Below are positions 25,214 to 34,361 of a stretch of DNA of 64,000 nucleotides, one piece after another. A program made the translations under genes and the position numbers. Under the pieces are notes generated by a model. The model did no database searches. It worked only from the letters and a program-made list of their open reading frames with translations, and was not told where the DNA came from. Within the stretch, counting starts at the first letter, position 1. Each line of letters opens with the position of its first letter. The DNA lies in contig CAVQZC010000012.1 in the NCBI GenBank assembly GCA_963718315.1, forward strand, positions 434,001-498,000, in the 5' to 3' direction. The DNA is from CAVQZC01 sp963718315 (GTDB lineage Bacteria > Actinomycetota > Thermoleophilia > Gaiellales > JAICJC01).

Positions 25214-27387
25214 GCGCCGTGTCGCCGTCACCGCACGCCGTCCTCGGCCTCACCGACCCGGAGTTCGACCGCATCTGCGAGCTGCTCGGGCGCGAGCCGA
25301 ACACCTTCGAGCTGGCCGTGTACTCCTTGCTCTGGAGCGAGCATTGCGCGTACAAGCACTCGCGCCTGCTGCTGCGCCGGTTCCCGACGCGCGGCGAGCG
25401 CGTCCTCCAGGGGCCGGGGGAGAACGCCGGCGTGATCGACGTCGGCGACGGGCTGGCGGTTGCCCTCAAGGTGGAGTCGCACAACCACCCCTCGGCGGTC
25501 GAGCCGTTCCAGGGCGCGGCCACCGGGGTCGGCGGCATCCTCCGCGACATCTTCGCGATGGGCGCGCGGCCCGTGGCGATCCTCGACTCGCTGCGTTTCG
25601 GCGAGCTGGATGACGCCCACCAGCGACACCTGTTCTCGCACGTCGTCGAGGGTGTTGGCCACTACGGCAACTGCGTCGGCGTCGCCAACCTCGGCGGCGA
25701 GGTCTACTTCGAGCCCGGGTACGCAGCCAACTGCCTGGTCAACGCCATGTGCGTCGGGGTGCTGCCGGCTGATCGCCTGACATCGGCCGGGGCGGCGGGC
25801 GAGGGCAACCTGCTCGTCCTCTACGGCGCCCGCACGGGCCGGGACGGGATCGGAGGCGCCAGCGTCCTGGCGTCGCAGGGGTTCGACGAGGGCTCATCCG
25901 CCAAGCGGCCCAGCGTCCAGATCGGCGACCCGTTCATGGGCAAGAAGCTGATCGAGTGCACGCTGGAGCTGCTCGATCGCAGCCTGCTGGCATCGCTGCA
26001 GGACCTGGGCGCCGCCGGGCTGGCATCGTCCACCTCGGAGATGGCGGCGCACGGCGGTGTCGGGCTGGACATCGACCTGTCGCGGGTCCCGCTGCGCGAG
26101 CAGGGCATGGAGCCGTTCGAGATCATGATCAGCGAGTCGCAGGAGCGGATGGCCGCGATCGTCGAGCCGTCGCAGCTCGACGCCGTGCTCGAGACCTGCG
26201 CGCGCTGGCAGGTCGACGCCACGCCGATCGGCACGGTCACGGGCAGCGGGTCGCTGCGCGCGTTCCACGACGGGGAACTGGTAGGGGACATCCCGGTGCG
26301 GACGCTGGTCGACGACGCGCCGCGCTACGAGGTGGAGCGGCGGCGCCCGGCCCGCCTCCGCGAACACCCGCTGGACGCCCCTCCCCAGCAGCAGACCGTC
26401 GAGGCCGTGCTTGCCCTCCTGCACTCCACCAACATCGGCAGCCGCCGCTGGATCTACCGCCAGTACGACCAGCTCGTCGGCTCCGGCACGGCCGTTCGCC
26501 CGGGAGGCGACGCCGGAGTCGTCCGGCTGACGCCCTCTGACCGGGCGATCGCCATCAGCCTTGACGGCAACGGGCGCCGGACGTCGCTCGATCCCCGCCG
26601 CGGCGGCATGAGCGCGGTGTGCGAGGCTGCCCGCAACGTTGCCTGCACCGGCGCGCAGCCGGCGGCGGTGACCAACTGCCTGAACTTCGGCAACCCGGAG
26701 AACCCCGAGGTCGGCTACGAGCTGGCCGAGGCGATCGAGGGCATGGCGCTGGCCTGCGAGGCGCTCGGCCTGCCGGTGGTCTCCGGCAACGTCTCGCTCT
26801 ACAACGAGAACGGTGGAGTCTCGATCCCGCCGACGCCCGTGATCGGGGTGGTGGGCGTGCTCGAGAACGCGGAGCTGGCAGTGCCCTCCGGCTTCTGCGA
26901 CGAGGGGGACGTCGTCCTCCTGCTGGGCGACGGGACAGCTTCACTGGATGGCTCCGAGTATCAGAAGGTCATACTGCAGAGGGTGGAGGGCCGTATCCCC
27001 GAACCCAACCTGACGCTCGAGCTCGGGCTGCACCGGTTGCTTGCCGATGCGGCCGGCCGGAAGCTCCTGCGAAGCGCGCACGACGTCGCCGACGGTGGGC
27101 TGGCAGTCGCCCTCTGCGAGTCAGCGATCTTCGGCGGCACCGGTGTGCGCAGCGCGCCGCTCGACGACTGGTTCGGGGAGGGTGACGGGCGGGTGCTGGT
27201 CTCGGCCCCTCCGCCGGCGGTTGCCGAGCTCTCCTCGCTGGCGGCCGCGCATGGCGTCGCGGTTCGCGAGCTGGGCACCGTCGGGGGCGACGACATCGTC
27301 CTCGGCGACACGGCGATCTCGCTGGACACCGCACGGGCGGCCTACGACTCGGCCCTGACCGATGCCCTCGGCGAGGAGCCCCTCTAG
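25210..27387 (+). CDS. purL: FGAM synthase large subunit (small-type PurL)
   Basis: A 725-aa ATP-dependent synthetase turning FGAR plus ammonia into FGAM. Motifs: SLLWSEHCAYKHSRLLLRRF, VESHNHPSAVEPFQGAATGV (ATP/Mg site), GDPFMGKKLIECTLELLDRS and GLPVVSGNVSLYNENGGVSI. The length is that of the small PurL that works with PurS and PurQ. GTG 25210 overlaps the purQ stop; an in-frame extension back to 24634 is the purQ shadow. purF begins immediately after its stop. Confidence 0.95.
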   Translation: MSAVSPSPHAVLGLTDPEFDRICELLGREPNTFELAVYSLLWSEHCAYKHSRLLLRRFPTRGERVLQGPGENAGVIDVGDGLAVALKVESHNHPSAVEPFQGAATGVGGILRDIFAMGARPVAILDSLRFGELDDAHQRHLFSHVVEGVGHYGNCVGVANLGGEVYFEPGYAANCLVNAMCVGVLPADRLTSAGAAGEGNLLVLYGARTGRDGIGGASVLASQGFDEGSSAKRPSVQIGDPFMGKKLIECTLELLDRSLLASLQDLGAAGLASSTSEMAAHGGVGLDIDLSRVPLREQGMEPFEIMISESQERMAAIVEPSQLDAVLETCARWQVDATPIGTVTGSGSLRAFHDGELVGDIPVRTLVDDAPRYEVERRRPARLREHPLDAPPQQQTVEAVLALLHSTNIGSRRWIYRQYDQLVGSGTAVRPGGDAGVVRLTPSDRAIAISLDGNGRRTSLDPRRGGMSAVCEAARNVACTGAQPAAVTNCLNFGNPENPEVGYELAEAIEGMALACEALGLPVVSGNVSLYNENGGVSIPPTPVIGVVGVLENAELAVPSGFCDEGDVVLLLGDGTASLDGSEYQKVILQRVEGRIPEPNLTLELGLHRLLADAAGRKLLRSAHDVADGGLAVALCESAIFGGTGVRSAPLDDWFGEGDGRVLVSAPPPAVAELSSLAAAHGVAVRELGTVGGDDIVLGDTAISLDTARAAYDSALTDALGEEPL

Positions 27388-28801
27388 ATGTGCGGGGTCT
27401 TCGGCATCTACGACAGCACGCGCTCCCCTGAGCGGGACGTGGCGAGGCTGACCTACTTCGGGCTGTTCGCGCTCCAGCACCGCGGGCAGGAGAGCGCAGG
27501 CATCGCCGTCAGCAACGGCGAGCAGGTGATGGCGATGACCGACATGGGCCTGGTCAGCCAGGTGTTCGACGAGTTCAAGCTGTCGTCGCTGCAGGGCCAC
27601 ATGGCGATCGGCCACGCCCGCTATTCGACGACCGGTACCTCGGCGTGGCACAACGCCCAGCCGGTGGTGGCGCACGGTCCCCACCGCAAGGTGGCGCTCG
27701 GGCACAACGGCAATCTGACCAACACCGCGGAGCTCCGCGATCAGCTGCGCGGCGATCGGGTGCGGCTGCAGTCGACGTCGGACACCGAGGTGATCGCCGC
27801 GCTGATCGCCCGCCACGAGGCCGAGGAGCTGGACGACGCGGTGGCCGACACGATGAGCCGGATCGAGGGCGCCTTCGCCGCCGTCGTCATGACCAAGCAC
27901 GCCGTCGCCGGGTTCCGCGACCCTCACGGGATCCGCCCGCTGGTCGTCGGCCGCCTCGACGGCGCGCATGTCCTCGCGTCCGAGACCTGCGCGCTGGACA
28001 TCATCGGCGCGGAGCTGGAGCGAGAGCTCGACCCCGGCGAGATGGTGGTCATCGACGATCGCGGCGCCCGCTACCGCCAGGCGGTGGAGCGCCGCAGCGG
28101 CTCCCTCTGCATCTTCGAGTACATCTACTTCGCGCGCCCCGACTCCCAGATGACCGGCCAGGGGTTGTACGAGGTCCGCCGCCGGATGGGCGAGCAGCTC
28201 GCCATGGAGTCGCCCGCCGACGCCGACATCGTGATCCCGGTACCCGACTCCGGGACACCGGCCGCGGTCGGCTACGCCCGCGCCAGCGGGATCCCGTTCG
28301 GGGAAGGGCTGGTCAAGAACCGCTACGTCGGGCGGACGTTCATCCAGCCCGATCAGGGCCTGCGCGAACGCGGCATCAAGCTCAAGTTCAACGTGCTTCC
28401 GGAGGCGCTCCGCGGGCAGCGCGTGGTGGTGGTCGACGACTCCATCGTCCGCGGGTCGACGACCCGCAAGCTGGTTGCGATGCTGTTCGAGGCCGGCGCC
28501 CTCGACGTACACCTGAGGATCTCGTCGCCACCGATCATCTCGCCCTGCTTCTATGGCATCGACATGGCCGACCAGGGTGAGCTGATCGCCGCCGGCCGGC
28601 AGGTCGAGGACGTCCGTGCGCACCTCGGCGCCACGTCGCTCGCCTACCTGTCGCTCGACGGCCTGCAGGTCTCGACCGGCCAGCCCAGCGACCGCTTCTG
28701 CCGCGCCTGCCTGACCGGCGAGTACCCGACCGAGATCCCCGAGGACATGCGCCTCTCCAAGCTCCGGTTCGAGGGCTGCCGATCGGGCCCTGGCTCGTTG
28801 A
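27388..28801 (+). CDS. purF: Amidophosphoribosyltransferase (end corrected for a probable one-base insertion)
   Basis: First committed step: PRPP plus glutamine gives phosphoribosylamine. MCGVFGIYDS supplies Cys2 as nucleophile, GHARYSTTGTSAWHNAQPV is the glutaminase site, and VVVVDDSIVRGSTTRKLV is the PRPP loop. As sequenced, the frame does not stop but runs into purM, giving an 809-aa fusion. If one base near 28778 (T in GAGGGC-T-GCC) is dropped, PurF ends EGADRALAR at TGA 28799-28801, eight bases before the purM ATG. Because neighbouring pur genes show the same kind of insertion, separate genes are preferred here. Confidence 0.85.
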
Positions 28802-28809
28802 GCGACGGC

Positions 28810-29817
28810 ATGACCTACGGGGACGCGGGAATCGACCTCGCCGCCGGGGAGCAGGTGGTGGAGCGGATCCGCGCGGCCGTTGCCTCGACGAAGCGGCTAG
28901 AGGTGCTCGGCGACCTGGGTGGGTTCGCCGGGCTCTACACGCCTTCGGTCGGCGATCCGGTGCTGGCCGCCGGATGCGACGGGGTCGGCACCAAGGTGCT
29001 GCTCGGCCGCGCGGCCGGAAGGCTGCACGGGCTTGGCATCGACCTCGTCGCCATGAGCGTCAACGACGTCCTGACGGCCGGCGGCAGGCCGGCATTCTTC
29101 CTCGACCTGATCACGTGCGGCAAGCTCGTGCCGGACACCATCGTCGAACTGGTCGAGGGCGTCGCCGAGGGCTGCCGCCAGGCCGGCTGTGCGCTGCTCG
29201 GGGGCGAGACGGCGGAACACCCCGACATGATGGCCGCCGACGACTTCGACCTGGCCGGGTTCTGCGTCGCGGTCGGCGAGCGCCGCGACCTGATCGCGGG
29301 CGCCCTGATCGAAGAGGGGGACGCGATCATCGGCTTCCCGTCCAGCGGGCCCCACTCCAACGGCTACTCGCTGATCCGCCGGCTGCTCGAGAAGGCACAG
29401 ATCTCACTCGATGCCACGCCGCCCGAGCTGGGTGGGCAGACGGTCGCCGACGCCCTGCTGGAGCCGACCCGGATCTACGCGTCGGCGGTGCGGGCCCTGA
29501 TCGGCACCACGGACGTCCGCGGCATGGCGCACATCACCGGCGGCGGGATCGCGGGCAACCTCGCCCGGCCGCTGCGCGGTCGGCTCGCGGCGGAGGTCGA
29601 CCTGGGAAGCTGGGAGCGCCCGGCGGTCTTCGGATGGCTGGCGTCGCTGGGGGTCGACGAGGATGAGATGCGGCGGGTCTTCAACCTCGGCCTCGGATAC
29701 GCCGCGTTCATCCCCCGGGACGCCATCGAGCTCGCCCTGCGGACGCTCGAGCGGGCGGGAGAGAAGGCCTGGGTGGCCGGGCGGGTCGTCGCCGGGGAGG
29801 GCGTCCGCTTCCAGTGA
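28810..29817 (+). CDS. purM: AIR synthase (FGAM cyclo-ligase)
   Basis: A 335-aa enzyme closing the imidazole ring of AIR. MTYGDAGIDLAAGEQVVERI at the start, GCDGVGTKVLLG, ALLGGETAEHPDMMAADDFD and GFPSSGPHSNGYSLIRRLLE are family signatures. ATG 28810 is in frame with the purF reading frame as sequenced, so a real PurF-PurM fusion cannot be excluded, but the probable purF stop at 28801 argues against it. Its TGA overlaps the purN GTG. Confidence 0.92.
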   Translation: MTYGDAGIDLAAGEQVVERIRAAVASTKRLEVLGDLGGFAGLYTPSVGDPVLAAGCDGVGTKVLLGRAAGRLHGLGIDLVAMSVNDVLTAGGRPAFFLDLITCGKLVPDTIVELVEGVAEGCRQAGCALLGGETAEHPDMMAADDFDLAGFCVAVGERRDLIAGALIEEGDAIIGFPSSGPHSNGYSLIRRLLEKAQISLDATPPELGGQTVADALLEPTRIYASAVRALIGTTDVRGMAHITGGGIAGNLARPLRGRLAAEVDLGSWERPAVFGWLASLGVDEDEMRRVFNLGLGYAAFIPRDAIELALRTLERAGEKAWVAGRVVAGEGVRFQ

Positions 29818-30380
29818 GGGTTGCGGTGCTGATCTCGGGAGAGGGCACCAACCTGCAGGCGCTGCTCGACGACCCCGAGATCGACGTCGCCTGCGTGCTC
29901 TCGAGCCGGCCGGGCGCCCCTGGACTCGAGCGTGCGGCGCGGGCCGACGTGCCCGCCATGGTGGTGGTCGACCCCGAGGAGATCGCCGCAGCGCTCGGGC
30001 CGTACGAGGTCGAGGTGGTCGTGCTGGCCGGGTACATGCGTATCCTCCCGCCGACAGTGCTCGGCCAGTACCCCGATCGGGTCGTCAACGTCCACCCCTC
30101 GCTGCTCCCGGCGTTCCCCGGGGCCACCGCGGTGACCGACGCGCTGGCCTACGGCGTGCGCGTGACAGGCGTCACGGTGCACCTGGTCGACGAGGGCGTC
30201 GATACCGGTCCCGTCCTCCTGCAGGAGGCGGTCGACGTTTCGTATGATGACTCCCCCTCGGAGCTGCTGGAGCGCCTGCACGGCGTGGAACGGCGGCTGT
30301 TGCCCGAGGCTGTGCGACTGATCGCCGCCGGTCGCGTCGAGGTGGATGGGCGGCACGTCCGGGTGGGAGAGCCCCGTTGA
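29814..30380 (+). CDS. purN: GAR formyltransferase (folate-dependent)
   Basis: A 188-aa transferase moving the formyl group of 10-formyl-THF to GAR. MRVAVLISGEGTNLQALLDD, VLAGYMRILPPTVLGQYPDR, NVHPSLLPAFPG (catalytic His-Pro-Ser) and HLVDEGVDTGPV are all present. GTG start within the purM stop. It uses the formyl-THF pool that fhs and fchA handle upstream. Confidence 0.95.
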   Translation: MRVAVLISGEGTNLQALLDDPEIDVACVLSSRPGAPGLERAARADVPAMVVVDPEEIAAALGPYEVEVVVLAGYMRILPPTVLGQYPDRVVNVHPSLLPAFPGATAVTDALAYGVRVTGVTVHLVDEGVDTGPVLLQEAVDVSYDDSPSELLERLHGVERRLLPEAVRLIAAGRVEVDGRHVRVGEPR

Positions 30381-31915
30381 AGGTCAAACGAGCGCTGATC
30401 TCGGTGAGCAACAAGAACGGCCTGGCGGCGTTCGCACAGGGGCTGCACGAGCTCGGAGTGGAGCTGATCTCAACGTCGGGCACGGCGACCCTCCTGGAGC
30501 AGTCCGACCTGCCGTTCACGTCGGTCGAGGAGGTGACCGGCGCCCCGGAGATCCTCGGAGGGCGGGTAAAGACGCTGCATCCCGCCATCCACGCTGCGAT
30601 CCTGGCCCGGCGCGGGAGCCCCGAGGACATGGCCGTGCTCGAGGAACAGGGCATCGTTCCGATCGACCTGGTCGTCTGCAACCTGTATCCGTTCCGCCAG
30701 GTGGCGTCCCGGCGGGGGGTCTCCGACGCCGAGGTGATCGCCAACATCGACATCGGCGGCCCCGCGATGGTGCGGGCGGCGGCCAAGAACCACGACTCGG
30801 TCGGCGTCGTCACCGATCCTGAGCGGTACGGATTCGTGCTGGACGAGCTGCGTGCCGGCGACGGCGAGCTGTCGGACGGCACCCGCCGCGACCTGGCCGC
30901 CGAGGCGTTCTCGCACACGGCCGGGTACGACGCCGCGATCGCGGCCTGGTTCACGGACACCGACCCATTTCCCGACCGGGTCGTGCTGGAGCTGTCCAAG
31001 GTGGCCGACCTGGCCTACGGCGAGAACCCGCACCAGCGGGCGGCCTACTACGTGGAGCAAGGCGCACGCCGCCACCTGCTGTCGCTGATCGAGCAGCTGG
31101 GGGGCAAGGCCCTGTCGTTCAACAACCTCAGCGACCTGCAGGCGGCGCGGACGATCGCCGGTGCGTTCCAGGTGCCGGCCTGCGCGATCGTCAAGCACGC
31201 GAACCCGTGCGGCGTCGCCGTCGGCGCCACCCTGGAGGAGGCGTTCGAGCGCGCGCTCCAGTCGGATCCCCTGTCGGCGTACGGCGGCGTGATCGCCGTC
31301 AACCGGCCGGTGACCAACGCACTCGCCAACCAGCTCGCCGACCAGTTCGTCGAGGTGCTGTTCGCACCCGGCTACGAGGAAGGCGCCCTGGACATCCTGC
31401 GCCGCAAGCCCGACCTGCGGATCCTCGAGGACCGAGAGCGGCGCAAGGCAAGCCCCGGCGAGCGGGACTACCGGCGGGTGCTGGGAGGCATGCTGGTGCA
31501 GGATCGCGACGCCGATCCCGACGACCGGGACACCATGGAGGTGGCGACGGAGGTGCACCCGACCGAGCAGGAGTGGGGCGACCTGCTGTTCGCCTGGCGG
31601 GTGTGCAAGAACGTGCACTCCAACGCGATCGTGATCGTCCGCGAGCTGGCAACGGTCGGCATCGGCGCCGGGCAGATGAGCCGCGTCGACGCAGTACGGA
31701 TCGCGGTCGAGAAGGCGGGCGGGCGCAACCAGGGGGCCGTCCTCGCCTCCGACGCCTACTTCCCCTTCGACGACGGCCCCAGGACCGCGATCGCCGCCGG
31801 CGTGAAGGCCATCATCCAGCCCGGCGGCAGCAAGCGCGACGAGGAAGTTGTCTCGGCGGCGAACGAGGCCGGTATCGCGATGGTCTTCACCGGCCGCCGT
31901 CACTTCCTGCACTAG
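30377..31915 (+). CDS. purH: Bifunctional AICAR formyltransferase / IMP cyclohydrolase
   Basis: A 512-aa enzyme doing the last two steps to IMP. The N-terminal MGS-like cyclohydrolase domain (RALISVSNKNGLAAFAQGLH, ISTSGTATLLE) precedes the formyltransferase (LRYGENPHQ-like AYGENPHQRAAYYVE; KHANPCGVAVGA; SDAYFPFDDGPRTAIAAGVK). TTG start at 30377 overlaps the purN stop (TTGA), with GGGTGGGAG upstream. It ends the purine operon; a DUF3052-like gene faces it 16 nt away. Confidence 0.95.
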   Translation: MKVKRALISVSNKNGLAAFAQGLHELGVELISTSGTATLLEQSDLPFTSVEEVTGAPEILGGRVKTLHPAIHAAILARRGSPEDMAVLEEQGIVPIDLVVCNLYPFRQVASRRGVSDAEVIANIDIGGPAMVRAAAKNHDSVGVVTDPERYGFVLDELRAGDGELSDGTRRDLAAEAFSHTAGYDAAIAAWFTDTDPFPDRVVLELSKVADLAYGENPHQRAAYYVEQGARRHLLSLIEQLGGKALSFNNLSDLQAARTIAGAFQVPACAIVKHANPCGVAVGATLEEAFERALQSDPLSAYGGVIAVNRPVTNALANQLADQFVEVLFAPGYEEGALDILRRKPDLRILEDRERRKASPGERDYRRVLGGMLVQDRDADPDDRDTMEVATEVHPTEQEWGDLLFAWRVCKNVHSNAIVIVRELATVGIGAGQMSRVDAVRIAVEKAGGRNQGAVLASDAYFPFDDGPRTAIAAGVKAIIQPGGSKRDEEVVSAANEAGIAMVFTGRRHFLH

Positions 31916-31921
31916 GAAGCA

Positions 31922-31940
31922 CGGCGCCAGGCTAGCGCCG
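31922..31940. terminator. Small hairpin between convergent purH and DUF3052-like gene
   Basis: CGGCGC-N7-GCGCCG, six pairs, lying across the two convergent 3' ends. No T-run on either side, so rho-independent termination is uncertain. Confidence 0.3.
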
Positions 31941-32534
31941 GTCGAGCGGGATCACGTACTTGTCGGCCGCATGCGTGTCCGAGAACCGCGCCGTCTTGAT
32001 GTCGACCAGGCCGGCGTCCCGGGCCGCCGAGCGGACGGCCGACTCGGGTAGCTCCTTGCTGCCCTTGGGCCGCACGATCCAGATCGCGCCGTCACGCGAC
32101 AGGCCGTGGAGGAGCGACTCCAGGAGGTCGAGGTCGCCGGCGGAGCCGACGGCAAGGAAGATCACGTCCAGCGGCGCGCCCGGCGGCGGCTCGGGATGCT
32201 GCTCGCGAAGCTCGGTGACGAACTCCGACGGCAGCCTGCCCACCACCGCGACCCGCTGGCCGTCCTTCACCCCGAGCTTGTCGAAGAGCGTCTTGGGATG
32301 CAGGATCGCGTGCTGCCAGCGACCGGCTTCGGGATCACCCAGCTCCAGCTCCAGGGTCCCGTCCGGCCAGCCGATGCGCAGCGTGCCGTCGTCGTCGGCC
32401 ACCTCGCTGATCTCCCCCAGCGGCACCGCCAGCCGGATGTCGCCGCGGACGATCACCTCGTCGGTCTCGAGCAGCGCTCGGCAGATCGCCTCGGCGCCGT
32501 CGTACCTGACAACGCAGCGTGCCTCACGTCCCAT
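31932..32534 (-). CDS. DUF3052-like conserved protein
   Basis: A 200-aa soluble protein in two parts: an N-terminal domain (about 1-75, RYDGAEAICRALLETDEVIV...LRIGWPDGTLELELGDP) and a C-terminal DUF3052-like domain (LFDKLGVKDGQRVAVVGRLP, then DVIFLAVGSAGDLDLLESLL and GAIWIVRPKGSKELPESAVR). Function unknown. A TAGGCT -10-like box sits six bases before the ATG, suggesting a leaderless transcript. It converges with purH and is followed nine nt later by the ABC permease gene. Confidence 0.65.
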   Translation of the reverse strand: MGREARCVVRYDGAEAICRALLETDEVIVRGDIRLAVPLGEISEVADDDGTLRIGWPDGTLELELGDPEAGRWQHAILHPKTLFDKLGVKDGQRVAVVGRLPSEFVTELREQHPEPPPGAPLDVIFLAVGSAGDLDLLESLLHGLSRDGAIWIVRPKGSKELPESAVRSAARDAGLVDIKTARFSDTHAADKYVIPLDRR

Positions 32535-32543
32535 GGCCAGAGC

Positions 32544-33380
32544 CTACCCGGAGCGCTTCAGCCGGCCGTGCCTCTTGGCATAGCGCTCACCGCGGCGGAA
32601 CACCTCGAGGCCGAGCGGTATCGCGATCGCCCCGATCAGGAACAGCGGCCAGATATCCGGCCACATCGACGAGACGCTCTGGCCGCCGATGATCGCCTTG
32701 CGGGCGCCGTCCAGGGTGTAGGTCGCCGGCGAGATCTTCGACAGCCACTGCATCCAGGTCGGCAGCACGCTGACCGGGTAGTAGACGCCCGAGATCACGA
32801 GCAGCAGGCCCTGGGCGATGAAGCCCAGCTGCGTGCCCTTCTCGGGCGAGATCAGCGGCAGCACGGCGGTCATCATCCCGATCCCGATGAACGCGAACGA
32901 GGACACCCCGAGCACGACGAAGGCTGCCCAGAAGTCGGGGTTGTGGAAGACGACGCCGAGGAACAGCGCCACCGAGGCGAACAGCAGCACCGTGCGGAGG
33001 ACGCCGTAGAGCACGGCGAAGGCGCCCATCCCGAACAGGTGGGCAGGACGCGACAGCGGGGCCATGAACGTGTACTCGATCGTGCCCTCCCAGCGCTCCC
33101 ACGCGACCGTCTCGGTCAGGATCTCGAACAGCAGCCCGAGGTACGACCAGACGACCGCGCCGATCAGCAGCACGATCTGCTCCTTGTTCACGTCGATCTG
33201 GCCGCCGGCCGCCTCCACGCCCTTGGCGATGAAGACGATCGTCAGCGTGTTTGCGACCGTGTACAGGAACCACGCGAGCTCCCACCAGAAGAACCGGCGG
33301 ATCAGGTACGTGTTTCGCTCCACGATCCCCGCGAAGCCGATCAGCTCGCGGCGCAGCGCTCCCACCTCGGGGCGGATCAC
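32544..33380 (-). CDS. ABC-2 type transporter permease
   Basis: A 278-aa membrane protein with six hydrophobic segments of the ABC-2 type (NTYLIRRFFWWELAWFLYTV, QIVLLIGAVVWSYLGLLFEI, LGVSSFAFIGIGMMTAVLPL, GLLLVISGVYYPVSVLPTWM). Its ATG overlaps the stop of the ATP-binding gene by four nt, so the pair forms one exporter, probably for a lipid, polysaccharide or drug-like compound. Substrate not identifiable. Confidence 0.88.
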   Translation of the reverse strand: MIRPEVGALRRELIGFAGIVERNTYLIRRFFWWELAWFLYTVANTLTIVFIAKGVEAAGGQIDVNKEQIVLLIGAVVWSYLGLLFEILTETVAWERWEGTIEYTFMAPLSRPAHLFGMGAFAVLYGVLRTVLLFASVALFLGVVFHNPDFWAAFVVLGVSSFAFIGIGMMTAVLPLISPEKGTQLGFIAQGLLLVISGVYYPVSVLPTWMQWLSKISPATYTLDGARKAIIGGQSVSSMWPDIWPLFLIGAIAIPLGLEVFRRGERYAKRHGRLKRSG

Positions 33381-34192
33381 CCGGCCACCTCCTGTTCATC
33401 CTCTTCGTGCTCATCCTCGAAGCTGCGCCCGGTGGCGACCATGAACGCCTCCTCCAGCGTGGCGGCGCCGTAGAGCTGCTTGACCTCGTCCGCGGTCGCG
33501 AGGCACAGCAGCTCGCCGCGATGGAGGATCCCGACCCGGTCGGCCAGCGACTCGGCCTCGGCCATGTCGTGGGTGCAGAGCAGGATGGTCGAATCGTGGC
33601 GTGCCCGCATGTCGCGGATGAACGACTGCACCTCGAGCTTCGAGCGCGGATCCAGCCCTGTGGTCGGCTCGTCGAGGAGCAGCAGCACCGGCGCCGTCAG
33701 CAGGGCCCGCGCCAGCGCGATCTTCTGCTGCATGCCGCGCGACAGGTCCTCCATCGGCTCGGTCGCACGCTCGTTCGGGAACCCGACCATGGTCAGGATC
33801 TCGGGGATGCGGGCGCGCGTCTGCTTCGGCGTCAGGCCGTAGAAGCGCGCCGAGTAGTTGAGGTTCTCGACCGGCGACATGCGCTTGAAGAACGACGCCT
33901 CGACCGACACCCGGTTGACCAGCCGCTGCACCTGACGCGGCTTCTTGAAGACATCGATGCCGAACACCTCGGCACTACCGCCGTCGTGCAGCAGCAGGGT
34001 CGACAGCAGCCGTACGAGCGTCGACTTGCCCGACCCGTTCTGGCCCAGGATGGCGACGCACTCACCGCGCTCGATCCGGAAGCTGAGGCCGTGCAGCGCG
34101 GCGACCCGCCGGCGGGTGCGCATGCCGCGGCGACCGTCGCGGCGGACGAACTCCTTGCGCAGATCGCGTACCTCTACTGCAGGTATGGACAC
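33377..34192 (-). CDS. ABC transporter ATP-binding protein
   Basis: A 271-aa ATPase of the DrrA/NodI type. Walker A GQNGSGKSTLVRLLS, signature LSRGMQQKIALARALL, Walker B VLLLLDEPTTGLDP and H-loop LCTHDMAEAE are complete. GTG 34192 is preferred over the in-frame 34324 start because GGAG lies six bases upstream and the domain begins VEVRDLRKEF five residues later. It ends with an acidic tail (FEDEHEEDEQEVAG) and overlaps the permease start. Confidence 0.92.
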   Translation of the reverse strand: MSIPAVEVRDLRKEFVRRDGRRGMRTRRRVAALHGLSFRIERGECVAILGQNGSGKSTLVRLLSTLLLHDGGSAEVFGIDVFKKPRQVQRLVNRVSVEASFFKRMSPVENLNYSARFYGLTPKQTRARIPEILTMVGFPNERATEPMEDLSRGMQQKIALARALLTAPVLLLLDEPTTGLDPRSKLEVQSFIRDMRARHDSTILLCTHDMAEAESLADRVGILHRGELLCLATADEVKQLYGAATLEEAFMVATGRSFEDEHEEDEQEVAG

Positions 34193-34361
34193 ACAGGTCT
34201 CCGGAGTGGATGGAGGACACGAACGCGTCGCGGGTGCACGCTTGGGCGGCGTGCAGCGCGGCGTTCGACTGGCTTGGCGGCGGCGGCGGTCCTCGGCGCG
34301 CGGGCGAACCCGCGCGACCGCCAAGCCTATCAGCGCGTCCGGCGCTCGTCCAGGGATTCAG

